A DNA stretch of 53,333 nucleotides, from positions 628,073-681,405 of the forward strand of contig NZ_LMUK01000046.1 of assembly GCF_009766005.1 (NCBI RefSeq). The letters run 5' to 3'. The translations under genes and the position numbers were made by a program. Positions 39,754 through 47,848 of the stretch are shown piece by piece. The notes beneath the pieces are model-generated. The model was not told where the DNA came from. It made no database searches and saw nothing but the letters and a program-made list of their open reading frames with translations. How positions within the stretch are numbered: the stretch's first letter is position 1; every line of letters begins with the position of its first letter. Source of the DNA: Bradyrhizobium sp. S69 (GTDB lineage: Bacteria; Pseudomonadota; Alphaproteobacteria; Rhizobiales; Xanthobacteraceae).

Positions 39754-41232
39754 TCAATGTTTCCCCTCGCCTAGTTCGTCGGCCAGCGAATAGGACGACA
39801 ACATATTTTCCACCATGTCAGTCGCCGAGTTCCAGTCGTAGGTCCGAAAACTATGGCCAGCGGTAACGAAACGCGCTCCCGCATAGAACATCTCGTATTG
39901 CTGGTGCCGCGATCCGAATTCGGAGCCGACCGCGTCCCAGCATGCCTTGAGGAATTTTACCTTGTCCTCCGGCCCCATCGCCGCGGCGCGTTGGGTCGTG
40001 TGAATGATCTTCTTCAGCATCGGATCCTTGAAGTCCTCAATGGACGACGGCAGCATGACGAGCGCGCCGCCCGAAAGTTCACGGATCGAATTGACCAACA
40101 GCGGATAGAGATCCTGGGTCAGGACCTGGGCGGAATACATGAAGTGCTTGTTCGGTACCCAGAACTCGCCGGATTTCGAACCGCTGGCCTCCATGCCCGA
40201 CAGCATTGCATCCACCATGCACGCCTGCGCGGCCATGTAGCCCAGCTTCTCGCTCACGGATGGTATCTTCGTGGTGCCAATGACCTCCGTGAGACGCCGC
40301 GCCAGGCCGATCAGGAACTTGATCTTCACCGACAGACGAATTTGCGCCTGGTAATTCTGGTAGGAATGACCGTGGGTGTCGTGGAACTGCTGACGGCAAA
40401 CATCGGTATCGCGATAGACGAACAGCCGATCCCAAGGCACCTTCACATCGTCGAAATAGACCAGCGCGTCATTTTCGTCGAACCGCGAGGACAGCGGATT
40501 GTCGAACATCGACACCGCGGACGCCTCATACGATTTGCGCGAGAGAATGCGAATGCCTTTGGTATTGATCGGCAGCGCGCAGGAAAATGCGAGGTCTTCC
40601 TCGCCCGGCTTCAGTGGCTGCAGATTGGCAACCAGAACCTCGTTGGCCATGATCGCGCTGGTTCCCAGCATCTTGGCGCCGCGGATGGTGATGCCGCTAC
40701 TATCTTCATCGACGATGCGGGCGACCAGATCGTCGGTCTGCTGGCCCCAGTCCTTGGCTCGCTCGGCCTGGGGATTGATGATGACATACGTCAGGAAAAC
40801 ATCGTTCCTGGTGGCGTAGTCGAAATAGTCCATAAATGCCTTGGCGCGGTCGGGGCTGTGTTTCCTGAACACATCTATTCCCATGCGCTGACCAACGAGT
40901 GCCGAGGCGACGTGATCCGGCGAACGGCCCATGAAGCCGCAATGGACCCCGGCCCAGGCTTGAAGCGCCTTGCGGCGCTGCACCATCTCGTCGTAGCTGC
41001 GCGGCATCTGCCAGGCGCGATTGACACGACGGCTCGAACCTTCGGGCAGGAAGGTCATCAGCTCGATATTTTGCGGCTGCGCCTGAAAATCGTACAGCGC
41101 ACCCGCGGACTGCACCGCATTCCTGAAGGCCGGATGCGTCGTGACGTCAGGAACAAGCTTGCCGTCGATATAAACCGTGCGCCCGTCTCTCAGCGACGCA
41201 ATGTGCTCTGCGCCAGTCTTGGCAACCGTCAT
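39754..41232 (-). CDS. HpaB family flavin-dependent monooxygenase (oxygenase component)
   Basis: Large component of a two-component FADH2-utilising monooxygenase, 492 residues, normal for 4-hydroxyphenylacetate 3-hydroxylase (HpaB) relatives. Blocks seen: YIDGKLVPDVTTHPAFRNAV, NRAWQMPRSYDEMVQRRKAL, FMGRSPDHVASALVGQ, YVIINPQAERAKDWGQQ, DSSGITIRGAKMLGTSAI, NDALVYFDDVKVPWDRLFVY and the C-terminal FVTAGHSFRTYDW. It needs reduced flavin, which the reductase at 37518 can supply. HpaB relatives hydroxylate phenols, but some act on N-heteroaromatic acids such as pyrrole-2-carboxylate, so substrate class is open. The neighbouring enamidase argues for an N-heterocycle. It follows the AA_synth gene by 51 bases. 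Confidence 0.92.
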   Translation of the reverse strand: MTVAKTGAEHIASLRDGRTVYIDGKLVPDVTTHPAFRNAVQSAGALYDFQAQPQNIELMTFLPEGSSRRVNRAWQMPRSYDEMVQRRKALQAWAGVHCGFMGRSPDHVASALVGQRMGIDVFRKHSPDRAKAFMDYFDYATRNDVFLTYVIINPQAERAKDWGQQTDDLVARIVDEDSSGITIRGAKMLGTSAIMANEVLVANLQPLKPGEEDLAFSCALPINTKGIRILSRKSYEASAVSMFDNPLSSRFDENDALVYFDDVKVPWDRLFVYRDTDVCRQQFHDTHGHSYQNYQAQIRLSVKIKFLIGLARRLTEVIGTTKIPSVSEKLGYMAAQACMVDAMLSGMEASGSKSGEFWVPNKHFMYSAQVLTQDLYPLLVNSIRELSGGALVMLPSSIEDFKDPMLKKIIHTTQRAAAMGPEDKVKFLKACWDAVGSEFGSRHQQYEMFYAGARFVTAGHSFRTYDWNSATDMVENMLSSYSLADELGEGKH

Positions 41233-41283
41233 GTTTCCACCCCGCTCCGAAAACTGCCCGCCCGATCCGCCTCGGGGCGCGCG

Positions 41284-41865
41284 TCACACCAGACCATCTT
41301 CGCCCTTGATGTCGGCTGCGGCCAACCCGCCGACGCGGTGATTGGGACGGCCGCGCGTGGCAAACACCGCTATGATTGCGATTTCGTCGGGCAACGGCGC
41401 GTCCGGCAGCATGATTGTCATTCCATCATAATGCGACCTGACATAAAGCGCATCCTTGTGGGCGAGCGGAATGTCGATCGAGCCGCCGGGCGACCCGCGC
41501 TTGGTCATCGAGGAAATCCAGGCTTTTCCGCCGCCGATCGCCTCTCGCATCACATTGCCGAACACCGTCGTCAGCATGGCGTTGCCGTGCTCCTGTTCGC
41601 CATTGATCCCGACGATGGCAGCCTTGCCGTAACTGACTGCCTTGTCCGGAGCCAGCAATTGCACAGCGATCGCGCAGATCTCGCGCCCGACGGCCTCGCT
41701 CGCCGTGGTGAGCGGCGAGAGGTCGCGTTCAAAACGGCCCGCGAACGGGTTGTCGAGAATGGCGACAGCCGCCGCTTTCCTCAACCGCGGGGAAACATCA
41801 TGTCCGGCGTCGCTGCGAACCTCGTCAAGAAACGTAAGAACCCGCTTTATCTTTATCTTCATCAT
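41284..41865 (-). CDS. AA_synth (DUF1185) family protein
   Basis: Protein of 193 residues from the tandem ATGs at 41865/41862; a longer frame to 41934 lacks a ribosome-binding site and includes the operator. The blocks VLTFLDEVRSDAGHDVSPRL, RKAAAVAILDNPFAGRFERD, GKAAIVGINGEQEHGNAMLT and RSHYDGMTIMLPDAPLPDEI are those of the family called 'amino acid synthesis' (PF06684), whose true reaction is not established. It has no signal peptide. It begins the minus-strand unit AA_synth, HpaB-type, enamidase-like, so it very likely serves the same pathway. It is divergent from the ABC transporter operon. Confidence 0.85.
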   Translation of the reverse strand: MMKIKIKRVLTFLDEVRSDAGHDVSPRLRKAAAVAILDNPFAGRFERDLSPLTTASEAVGREICAIAVQLLAPDKAVSYGKAAIVGINGEQEHGNAMLTTVFGNVMREAIGGGKAWISSMTKRGSPGGSIDIPLAHKDALYVRSHYDGMTIMLPDAPLPDEIAIIAVFATRGRPNHRVGGLAAADIKGEDGLV

Positions 41866-41909
41866 CGTCGCGTCCGTGCTGTCGGTCGGAGCCAAACTCT
41901 GTTCATAAA

Positions 41910-41921
41910 TTACATAGTATA
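41910..41921. promoter_or_regulatory. Candidate second MarR operator of the enamidase cluster
   Basis: TTACATAGTATA matches TTATACCGTATA (37481-37492) at 9 of 12 positions. Next to it AGCTT-TTC-AAGCT (41925-41937) is a separate inverted repeat. Both lie in the 243-base region between the divergent AA_synth and ABC binding-protein genes. Confidence 0.4.
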
Positions 41922-42108
41922 CGAAGCTTTTCAAGCTGGCTAATTAATGGTAGCATCGTCGGCACCGGGTTCGACGTCGGCAGCCTCGCCGATTTCGAAT
42001 TTCGACAGGACTGGCACGCGGCATGCATCGCGGCTCGACGAGCAGCGCCGAAAGTGTGCCGACTGCGGGCGTGGCATAAATGGGGTGATGGCAGTGAGGA
42101 GACCTCGC

Positions 42109-43341
42109 ATGACGTCGAACTTAAGCAGAGCACTTTGCGTCGTCGGACTGAGCGCGGCGTTGACCGCCGCCGCTGGGGGCCCAGCTTTTGCCCAAGGCGC
42201 CGAACGCCAGATCCTGTTGGGCGCCGTCGTCCCCAGCAGCGGGCCATTCGCGGAATGGGGCCGCGCCAATACCGTGACGCTTCAAATGCTGGAGCAGCAG
42301 ATCAACGACGCCGGCGGGATCAATGGCGCGAAACTGCACATCTCGATCCTCGACGACGCCACCAAGCCCGCGCAAGCAACCAACGACCTGCGCAAGCTCG
42401 GCGGCGATGACAAAGTTCTCGCGGTTGCGGGGCCCCTTACCAGCAGCGCGGCGGAGGTCGCGTTTCCCGTCGCCAACGAGATGAAGTTCGTCTCGACATC
42501 ACAGGCTTCCTCGAAACCGGGTGTAGCCAAGCTCAACCGGCCCTGGGCTTTCCGCAATACCATCGATGAGGGCGTGCTCGGCCGCACGACCGTCCCCTAC
42601 TACAAGAAAACCTTCAACATCAAATCGGTCGCGATCATCTTTGACGCCAAGGATGCGACCGCAGCGACCGTCGGCGGCAAGATCATGCCGGCGCTGATGA
42701 AGGAGAACGACATCGAGGTGCTGAACGCCGACAGTCCGCTATCGTTCAACACGGGCGACCTCGACGTCAGCGCACAGGTCACCAAGATGAAGGCGCTAAA
42801 CCCGGACGGCGTGGTGGTCAGTGCCGACTACAGCCAGGCGGTCACCGTGATCCGCGAAATGAAACGGCAGGGCATGATGAAGCCGGTGGTCGGATCGACC
42901 CAGCTGATCTCGTCAGCGATCCTCAAAGCCGCGCCAGAAATCCCGATCGTCGCGCCCGCCACCTTCTATGCCACCATGACAGGCGAGAAACCGGAAAAAT
43001 TCGTGAAAGACCTGCAGCCGCTGCTGCGCAAGACCAGCGGTCTGCCGCCGGAAATCGAGCCCAGCATGTACGATGCCAACATCTATGAGATCGTCAGCAT
43101 CTATATCGACGCGATCAAGGCGACCGGCGTCACTGGCAAGCCGGAAGACCTGGAAGCCGATCGCAGTAAAATTCGGGATCACATGGCGAAGCTTGCGGGC
43201 TTCCCCGGGCTCGGTGGACCGATCGGTTTCAACGACGACGGCGATGCCATCAAGGCGTTCTACATCCTGCAAGGCGAGAACGGCGCCTGGCAGTCGAAGG
43301 TTCGCGGCTGCAGCGCCGCACCCGGCCATCCCGGCTGTTAA
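42109..43341 (+). CDS. Liv-type ABC transporter substrate-binding protein
   Basis: Periplasmic binding protein of 410 residues. The ATG at 42109 follows GAGGAG by nine bases and opens directly into a signal peptide (SRALCVVGLSAALTAAAGGP, cleavage after AFA). The mature start RQILLGAVVPSSGPFAEWGR and INDAGGINGAKLHISILDDA are classical Peripla_BP_6. A longer in-frame start would hide the signal peptide, so it is rejected. The two permeases and two ATPases follow in order. The ligand is unlikely to be a branched-chain amino acid given the divergent catabolic operon; an N-heterocyclic or related acid is suspected. Two Cys near the C-terminus (CSAAPGHPGC) may form a disulfide. Confidence 0.92.
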   Translation: MTSNLSRALCVVGLSAALTAAAGGPAFAQGAERQILLGAVVPSSGPFAEWGRANTVTLQMLEQQINDAGGINGAKLHISILDDATKPAQATNDLRKLGGDDKVLAVAGPLTSSAAEVAFPVANEMKFVSTSQASSKPGVAKLNRPWAFRNTIDEGVLGRTTVPYYKKTFNIKSVAIIFDAKDATAATVGGKIMPALMKENDIEVLNADSPLSFNTGDLDVSAQVTKMKALNPDGVVVSADYSQAVTVIREMKRQGMMKPVVGSTQLISSAILKAAPEIPIVAPATFYATMTGEKPEKFVKDLQPLLRKTSGLPPEIEPSMYDANIYEIVSIYIDAIKATGVTGKPEDLEADRSKIRDHMAKLAGFPGLGGPIGFNDDGDAIKAFYILQGENGAWQSKVRGCSAAPGHPGC

Positions 43342-43397
43342 TGCCGTAACCTAAGGCGCGTCACGCTTCCTCATCAGCCAGAAGGCAAACCAGACCT

Positions 43398-44276
43398 TTG
43401 CTTCTCCAGCAGCTTGTCAACGGCATTACGCTCGGAGCGATCTATACGCTGATCGCTTTGTCGTTTTCGCTCGTGATGGGGATTCTAGGAGTTCTCAACC
43501 TGGCGATTGCCGAGCTTTTCATGCTCGGCGGCTATTTCGGTTTTGTCGCCATCTCGGCGGGGTTGCCGCTGCCGATCGCGCTGCTGTTCGGAATGGCTGG
43601 CTCCGCTATCCTCGCAGGCGTGATCGAGAAGATCGGCTACCAGCCGTTCCGCAATACGACGGTGGTGACGCCGATGCTGAGCACGCTTGGTTTCTCGATC
43701 ATTCTGCAGAACGTTGCCACCAATTTATGGGGCTCCGATCCGTTGCAACTGTCTGACGAAGTCCTTGGCGGGCGATTCATGATCGGCCCTATCGGCATCA
43801 GCGCGATGCAGCTCACCTTGCTTGGTGCCACCGTCATTCTGGTCGCGCTGCTGGCTTTCGTCGTGCAGCGCACCTCCATCGGGCGCGCTTTGCGCGCCGT
43901 GGCCGAAAATCGTGACGTCGCACGGCTGCTCGGTGTCTCAGCGGATCGCGTTACGCTACTGGCGTTCATGCTATCGGGCGCACTGGCCGGCGCTGCCGGC
44001 GTATTGATCAGCCTGCATTACGGCGCGATCACCCCTTACATCGGCGTAGAGATCGGCCTCAAGGCCATTGCCGTCATGGTGGTCGGAGGCACCACGCGCA
44101 TTTGGGGTGCATTGATCGCCGGGCCGCTGATCGGCGTGGTCGAAGTGATAACGATCGCCTATGGCGGATCGCAGATTCGCGACTTCGTCGTCTACGGCTT
44201 TATGATCCTCATCCTGCTCTTGAGGCCAAAGGGCATATTGGGCGGCGCCGCTGCCGACCGGGTACAGCGGATATGA
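43398..44276 (+). CDS. livH: ABC transporter permease, LivH type
   Basis: Inner-membrane permease of 292 residues with about eight hydrophobic segments. LVNGITLGAIYTLIALSFSL is the standard LivH N-terminus, VLNLAIAELFMLGGYFGF follows, and GRALRAVAENRDVARLLGVS is the cytoplasmic coupling helix that contacts the ATPase. The start is TTG at 43398, which aligns with the family's first residues; AGAAGG lies about 14 bases upstream. The stop overlaps the next start as ATGA, so the permeases are co-translated. With LivM it forms the membrane pore for the substrate delivered by the binding protein at 42109. Confidence 0.92.
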   Translation: MLLQQLVNGITLGAIYTLIALSFSLVMGILGVLNLAIAELFMLGGYFGFVAISAGLPLPIALLFGMAGSAILAGVIEKIGYQPFRNTTVVTPMLSTLGFSIILQNVATNLWGSDPLQLSDEVLGGRFMIGPIGISAMQLTLLGATVILVALLAFVVQRTSIGRALRAVAENRDVARLLGVSADRVTLLAFMLSGALAGAAGVLISLHYGAITPYIGVEIGLKAIAVMVVGGTTRIWGALIAGPLIGVVEVITIAYGGSQIRDFVVYGFMILILLLRPKGILGGAAADRVQRI

Positions 44277-45109
44277 TGTCGACCTATTATGCCGGCCTGC
44301 TGGCCGATGTCGGCATTCTGCTGCTTGGCGCATTGAGCGTTTATATCATTCTGGCCACTGGCCAATTGTCGCTCGGCAATGCCGGCTTCATGGGTATCGG
44401 TGCCTATCTGAGCTCGTATCTGACTGTCACCGTCGGTATCCCCCTGACCTTGGCGCTGGTGATCGCCGCCGTCACCGCCGGCGCGATCGGCGTGATCGTC
44501 GGCTTCCCAGCGTTGCGACTGAACGGAATATATCTGGCGATGGCCACGCTCGGTTTCGGCGAAATGGTGCGCAGCTTCTTCCTGAACTTGAGCCCGATGG
44601 GAGGCTCCGAAGGCTTTCACGGCATGCAGCACATCTCGAACGGCTACATCTGGTCATGGGCAAGCGCTATTCTCCTGCTCGTCATGATCCTGGAACATTC
44701 GCAGGTCTGGCTCGAAATGCGTGCGGTCCGTGACGATGAAACCGCGGCGGGATTGGTCGGCCTCAACACCACCATTATCAAGGTCGGCGCGTTCGGCTTT
44801 GCCGCCGCGGTAGCCGCGGTTTCCGGCGGCCTGTTTGCCCATCATCATCTCTATATCGAACCCGGCAATTTCAGCTTTGAACGCTCGATCGACTTCGTGC
44901 TCGCCGTCATCCTCGGCGGTTCGACCGTCAGCCCGGGCGCCCTGATCGGCGCGCTGCTGCTGGTCATGCTGCCCGAATATCTCCGCTTCCTCGCCGAATG
45001 GAGATTTGCGGCGTTCGGCGCGTTGCTGATCGCGATGTTGCTGCTGCGCCGACAGGGTATCCTCGATCGCTCCCTGTTCCGGGCGTTCGCCTTGCGGAGG
45101 CCCGCATGA
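44273..45109 (+). CDS. livM: ABC transporter permease, LivM type
   Basis: Inner-membrane permease of 278 residues. The ATG at 44273 overlaps the LivH stop; the frame extends further upstream but only as a shadow of LivH. Hydrophobic segments begin LLADVGILLLGALSVYIILA, and the LivM landmarks GQLSLGNAGFMGIGAYLSSY, RLNGIYLAMATLGFGEMVRS and MRAVRDDETAAGLVGLNTT (coupling helix) are all present. The protein is at the short end for LivM, which can exceed 400 residues with an extra N-terminal helix set. The stop overlaps the LivG start. Confidence 0.92.
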   Translation: MMSTYYAGLLADVGILLLGALSVYIILATGQLSLGNAGFMGIGAYLSSYLTVTVGIPLTLALVIAAVTAGAIGVIVGFPALRLNGIYLAMATLGFGEMVRSFFLNLSPMGGSEGFHGMQHISNGYIWSWASAILLLVMILEHSQVWLEMRAVRDDETAAGLVGLNTTIIKVGAFGFAAAVAAVSGGLFAHHHLYIEPGNFSFERSIDFVLAVILGGSTVSPGALIGALLLVMLPEYLRFLAEWRFAAFGALLIAMLLLRRQGILDRSLFRAFALRRPA

Positions 45110-45867
45110 CCGCCGGACAACAACCGCTTCTGGCGTTGTCGGCGGTCACCAAGGTGTTCGGCGGCGTTCACGCACTCGACAACGTTTCGCTCAATGTCCT
45201 GCCGAAACAGATTGCCGGCATCATCGGCCCCAACGGCGCCGGAAAGACCACGACCTTCAATATCATAACGGGCGCGTACCGCCCAAGCCGGGGCACCGTG
45301 ATGCTTGGCGGTACCGACATCGGCAGCGAGCCATCGCACCGGATCGCGCGCGCGGGAATATCGCGGACGTTCCAGAATATCCGCCTGTTCGCGGATTTGA
45401 CCGTATTGGAGCATCTGCTGGTAGCCCAGCCGCATGGTGAATTTGCGCTGCGTCGCCTGTTGCCCACGCGCTGGGCTAATCCACAGGCACTGCGGCGGGC
45501 CCAGGAAACGCTAGAATTCTTCGAACTTGAAGATGTGAGGGAACGGATTGCCGGCTCGCTGCCGTATGGCGTCCAGCGCCGGGTGGAGATGGCTCGCGCG
45601 ATCACGGCTCGGCCCAAATTGCTGCTGCTGGACGAGCCCGTCGCCGGAATGAACCATGACGAAGCCGAGCATATCCGACGGCTGATGCTGAAGTTGCGCG
45701 ACGGCGGAGTTAGCATTCTGCTGATCGAACACGATATGTCGTTCGTGATGAACCTCTGCGACTATCTGTATGTGCTGGATTTCGGAGTAATGATCGCGCA
45801 GGGACCGCCGGATCAGATTCGCACCAATCCGGTGGTTCTGGACGCCTATCTCGGATACGCCGCCTGA
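45106..45867 (+). CDS. livG: ABC transporter ATP-binding protein, LivG type
   Basis: Cytoplasmic ATPase of 253 residues. Walker A is GPNGAGKTTTFNIITG, the signature reads LPYGVQRRVEMARAI (a LivG-style form of LSGGQ), Walker B is LLLLDEPVAGMNHDE and the switch His lies in LLIEHDMSFVMNLCD. The ATG at 45106 overlaps the LivM stop as ATGA; the longer frame upstream is a shadow of LivM. SRTFQNIRLFADLTVLEHLL is the Q-loop region typical of this subfamily. It powers uptake with LivF. Confidence 0.94.
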   Translation: MTAGQQPLLALSAVTKVFGGVHALDNVSLNVLPKQIAGIIGPNGAGKTTTFNIITGAYRPSRGTVMLGGTDIGSEPSHRIARAGISRTFQNIRLFADLTVLEHLLVAQPHGEFALRRLLPTRWANPQALRRAQETLEFFELEDVRERIAGSLPYGVQRRVEMARAITARPKLLLLDEPVAGMNHDEAEHIRRLMLKLRDGGVSILLIEHDMSFVMNLCDYLYVLDFGVMIAQGPPDQIRTNPVVLDAYLGYAA

Positions 45868-46583
45868 TGCTTCAGGTCCGCAATCTCCATGTCAGCTACG
45901 GCAGCATCGCAGCCGTTCGCGGCATCGACCTCGACATCGCCGCTGGTGAAATCGTTGCGCTGATCGGCGCTAACGGCGCCGGCAAGACAACGATTGCCCG
46001 CGCCGTCGCCGGACTGCTGCCCTATCGAGGAGAAATCACCTACGCCGACCGGCTGCTAAAACCGAACAGCGCCGAACGCAATTTACGGCTGGGCATCGCG
46101 CTGGTGCCGGAAGGCCGCGGTATTCTCGGCAGCATGACCGTCCAAGAAAACCTGCTGATGGGTGTTTACACCCGCTCCGACCGGGCGCAAGCGGCCGACG
46201 ATCTGGCCGAGATCCAGGGCCGCTTTCCTATCCTTGCGACCAGAAAAAACACGATGGCAAACCTGCTAAGCGGCGGCGAGCAGCAGATGCTCGCCATCGC
46301 ACGCGCGTTATTGTCCAGACCGAAACTGCTGTTGCTTGACGAACCATCACTCGGCCTTGCGCCAAAAATGACGGATACGGTCTTCGAAATGATTGCGCAG
46401 CTGCGCGATGAAGGGCTGACGGTTCTGCTGGTGGAACAGAAGGCCAGGCAGGCTCTGAAGATCGCCGGCCGGGCCTATCTGATGGAGACGGGACGAATTT
46501 TGACCTCAGGCCTCGCCAGCGATCTGGTCGGGGACCAGCTTCTGTCAAAAGCCTTTTTGGGCGGAGGGCCGTTGCCCGCCTGA
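45867..46583 (+). CDS. livF: ABC transporter ATP-binding protein, LivF type
   Basis: Second ATPase of the transporter, 238 residues. Walker A is GANGAGKTTIARAVAG, the signature is LSGGEQQMLAIARALLSRPK, Walker B is LLLLDEPSLGLAPKM and the terminal switch region is VLLVEQKARQALKIAGRAYL. IALVPEGRGILGSMTVQENL is a LivF hallmark. Its ATG overlaps the LivG stop (TGATG). It completes an operon of binding protein, two permeases and two ATPases and is convergent with the LysR gene 27 bases on. Confidence 0.94.
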   Translation: MLQVRNLHVSYGSIAAVRGIDLDIAAGEIVALIGANGAGKTTIARAVAGLLPYRGEITYADRLLKPNSAERNLRLGIALVPEGRGILGSMTVQENLLMGVYTRSDRAQAADDLAEIQGRFPILATRKNTMANLLSGGEQQMLAIARALLSRPKLLLLDEPSLGLAPKMTDTVFEMIAQLRDEGLTVLLVEQKARQALKIAGRAYLMETGRILTSGLASDLVGDQLLSKAFLGGGPLPA

Positions 46584-46610
46584 TACGGCGATCTGACATT
46601 TCAGTGCGGC

Positions 46611-47522
46611 TCAGCCCGTGCGCCGGCCCTGTTGTTCGAGCCAGTCACAGAACACGGTGATGAGCGGATCGGCGCCATGCGCTTCGGGAACATAGGCGAA
46701 GTAGCTGCGCGCCGGCAGACTGACCTCGGGAAACGGAGCGACGAGACGCCCGGCAGCCAGATCATCTGCTACCAGAGCCGTCGGACCCATCGCCACGCCG
46801 AGACCGTCGATGGCGGCCTGAATGGTCAGATAGAAATGATCGAATGTCAGCGATGCCGCCGGCTCTGGCCCGACATAGCCCGCGGCCGCCAACCAGTCGT
46901 GCCACAACCTCGGCATCGTCGTGACATGCAGCAGCGTGTGCTGCGACAGCTCCGCAACATCCCGCAACCGCAGCTCTTCGACGAGCGACGGCTTGCAGAC
47001 TGGCAGCCGCCGCTCCGACAGCAACAGGCGCGATGCAAAGCCGTGGAAGATGTCCGGCCCACCGCGGATCACGACGTCGAACGGTTCGGGCAATGCGTCG
47101 ATTGGATCGTTGGAGGTGGTTAACCGGACCTCGATATCGGGACGTTCCGCTCGAAACAATGTCAAACGCGGCAGCAGCCAGCGCAGGCTGAACGTCGCGA
47201 GCGCGTTGACGCGCAACACCGCGGCAAGTGGCGCACCCCCTCGCCCGCGGTGCTGCTGCACGGCGGTCGCGATGCGATCGAGCGCCGGGCCGAACTCCGC
47301 CAGAAGAGCCACGCCGCTTGGCGTCAATACGACACGGCGGCTCAGTCGACGGAACAGCGCGGGCAAGCCCAGCCATTCCTCCAGTAAGCGAATCTGTTGA
47401 CTGACCGCGCCGTGGGTGACGCCAAGTTCGACAGCTGCATCCTTGAAGCTGCCGTGACGGGCGGCCGCTTCGAAGGCGCGAACGGCGTTCAACGGCGGCA
47501 GGTCGCGGCGGCGAAGGGGCAT
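46611..47522 (-). CDS. LysR family regulator, GcvA-like
   Basis: Regulator of 303 residues. The N-terminus LPPLNAVRAFEAAARHGSFK, AAVELGVTHGAVSQQIRLLE and FRRLSRRVVLTPSGVALLAE is the winged helix of the GcvA subgroup. The effector domain includes LRVNALATFSLRWLLPRL, also typical of that subgroup. It is convergent with the LivF gene and divergent from the MFS gene at 47849, which may be a target. The intergenic side toward the MFS gene is AT-rich. A role in the enamidase cluster is possible but not indicated. Confidence 0.9.
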   Translation of the reverse strand: MPLRRRDLPPLNAVRAFEAAARHGSFKDAAVELGVTHGAVSQQIRLLEEWLGLPALFRRLSRRVVLTPSGVALLAEFGPALDRIATAVQQHRGRGGAPLAAVLRVNALATFSLRWLLPRLTLFRAERPDIEVRLTTSNDPIDALPEPFDVVIRGGPDIFHGFASRLLLSERRLPVCKPSLVEELRLRDVAELSQHTLLHVTTMPRLWHDWLAAAGYVGPEPAASLTFDHFYLTIQAAIDGLGVAMGPTALVADDLAAGRLVAPFPEVSLPARSYFAYVPEAHGADPLITVFCDWLEQQGRRTG

Positions 47523-47848
47523 GATGGCAAGGTCTAATGAAATAGTTTTTCTAGCTTATTGATACAGCATTACTCGTTTGTGACAGATATGTGAAGCATG
47601 CATAATGCCAAAAGAGCCCGAAAAATCGAGGATATACAACCGAGACCATATGGAGGCCCGCCATTGTCTCAGCAACCTATTATAGAATTTCTGTCAGAAA
47701 CGACCTCAGACCCAGATCGTCGCGGCGATGTCCAATGCGCGGCCATTGAAGCCGGATATCGCGCGCCATCGCCGATCGGCGTGCCGCTACGGCTGGTGAT
47801 TCGTGATCATCCTGATGCTCCCACCGCTTCTGCGACACTGGTGAAGAC
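47523..47848. other. Intergenic region between LysR and MFS genes
   Basis: This 326-base stretch is more AT-rich than its surroundings near 47530-47650 and should hold the divergent promoters. An 87-codon open frame (47598-47861) overlaps the MFS start by 13 bases and shows no known domain, so I leave it uncalled. No clear palindrome was found by eye. Confidence 0.5.

Noticed and set aside
39853..41943. 696-codon open frame opposite the HpaB-type and AA_synth genes
   Set aside because: It spans two real genes on the other strand and the operator between operons, and has shadow-type composition without domains.
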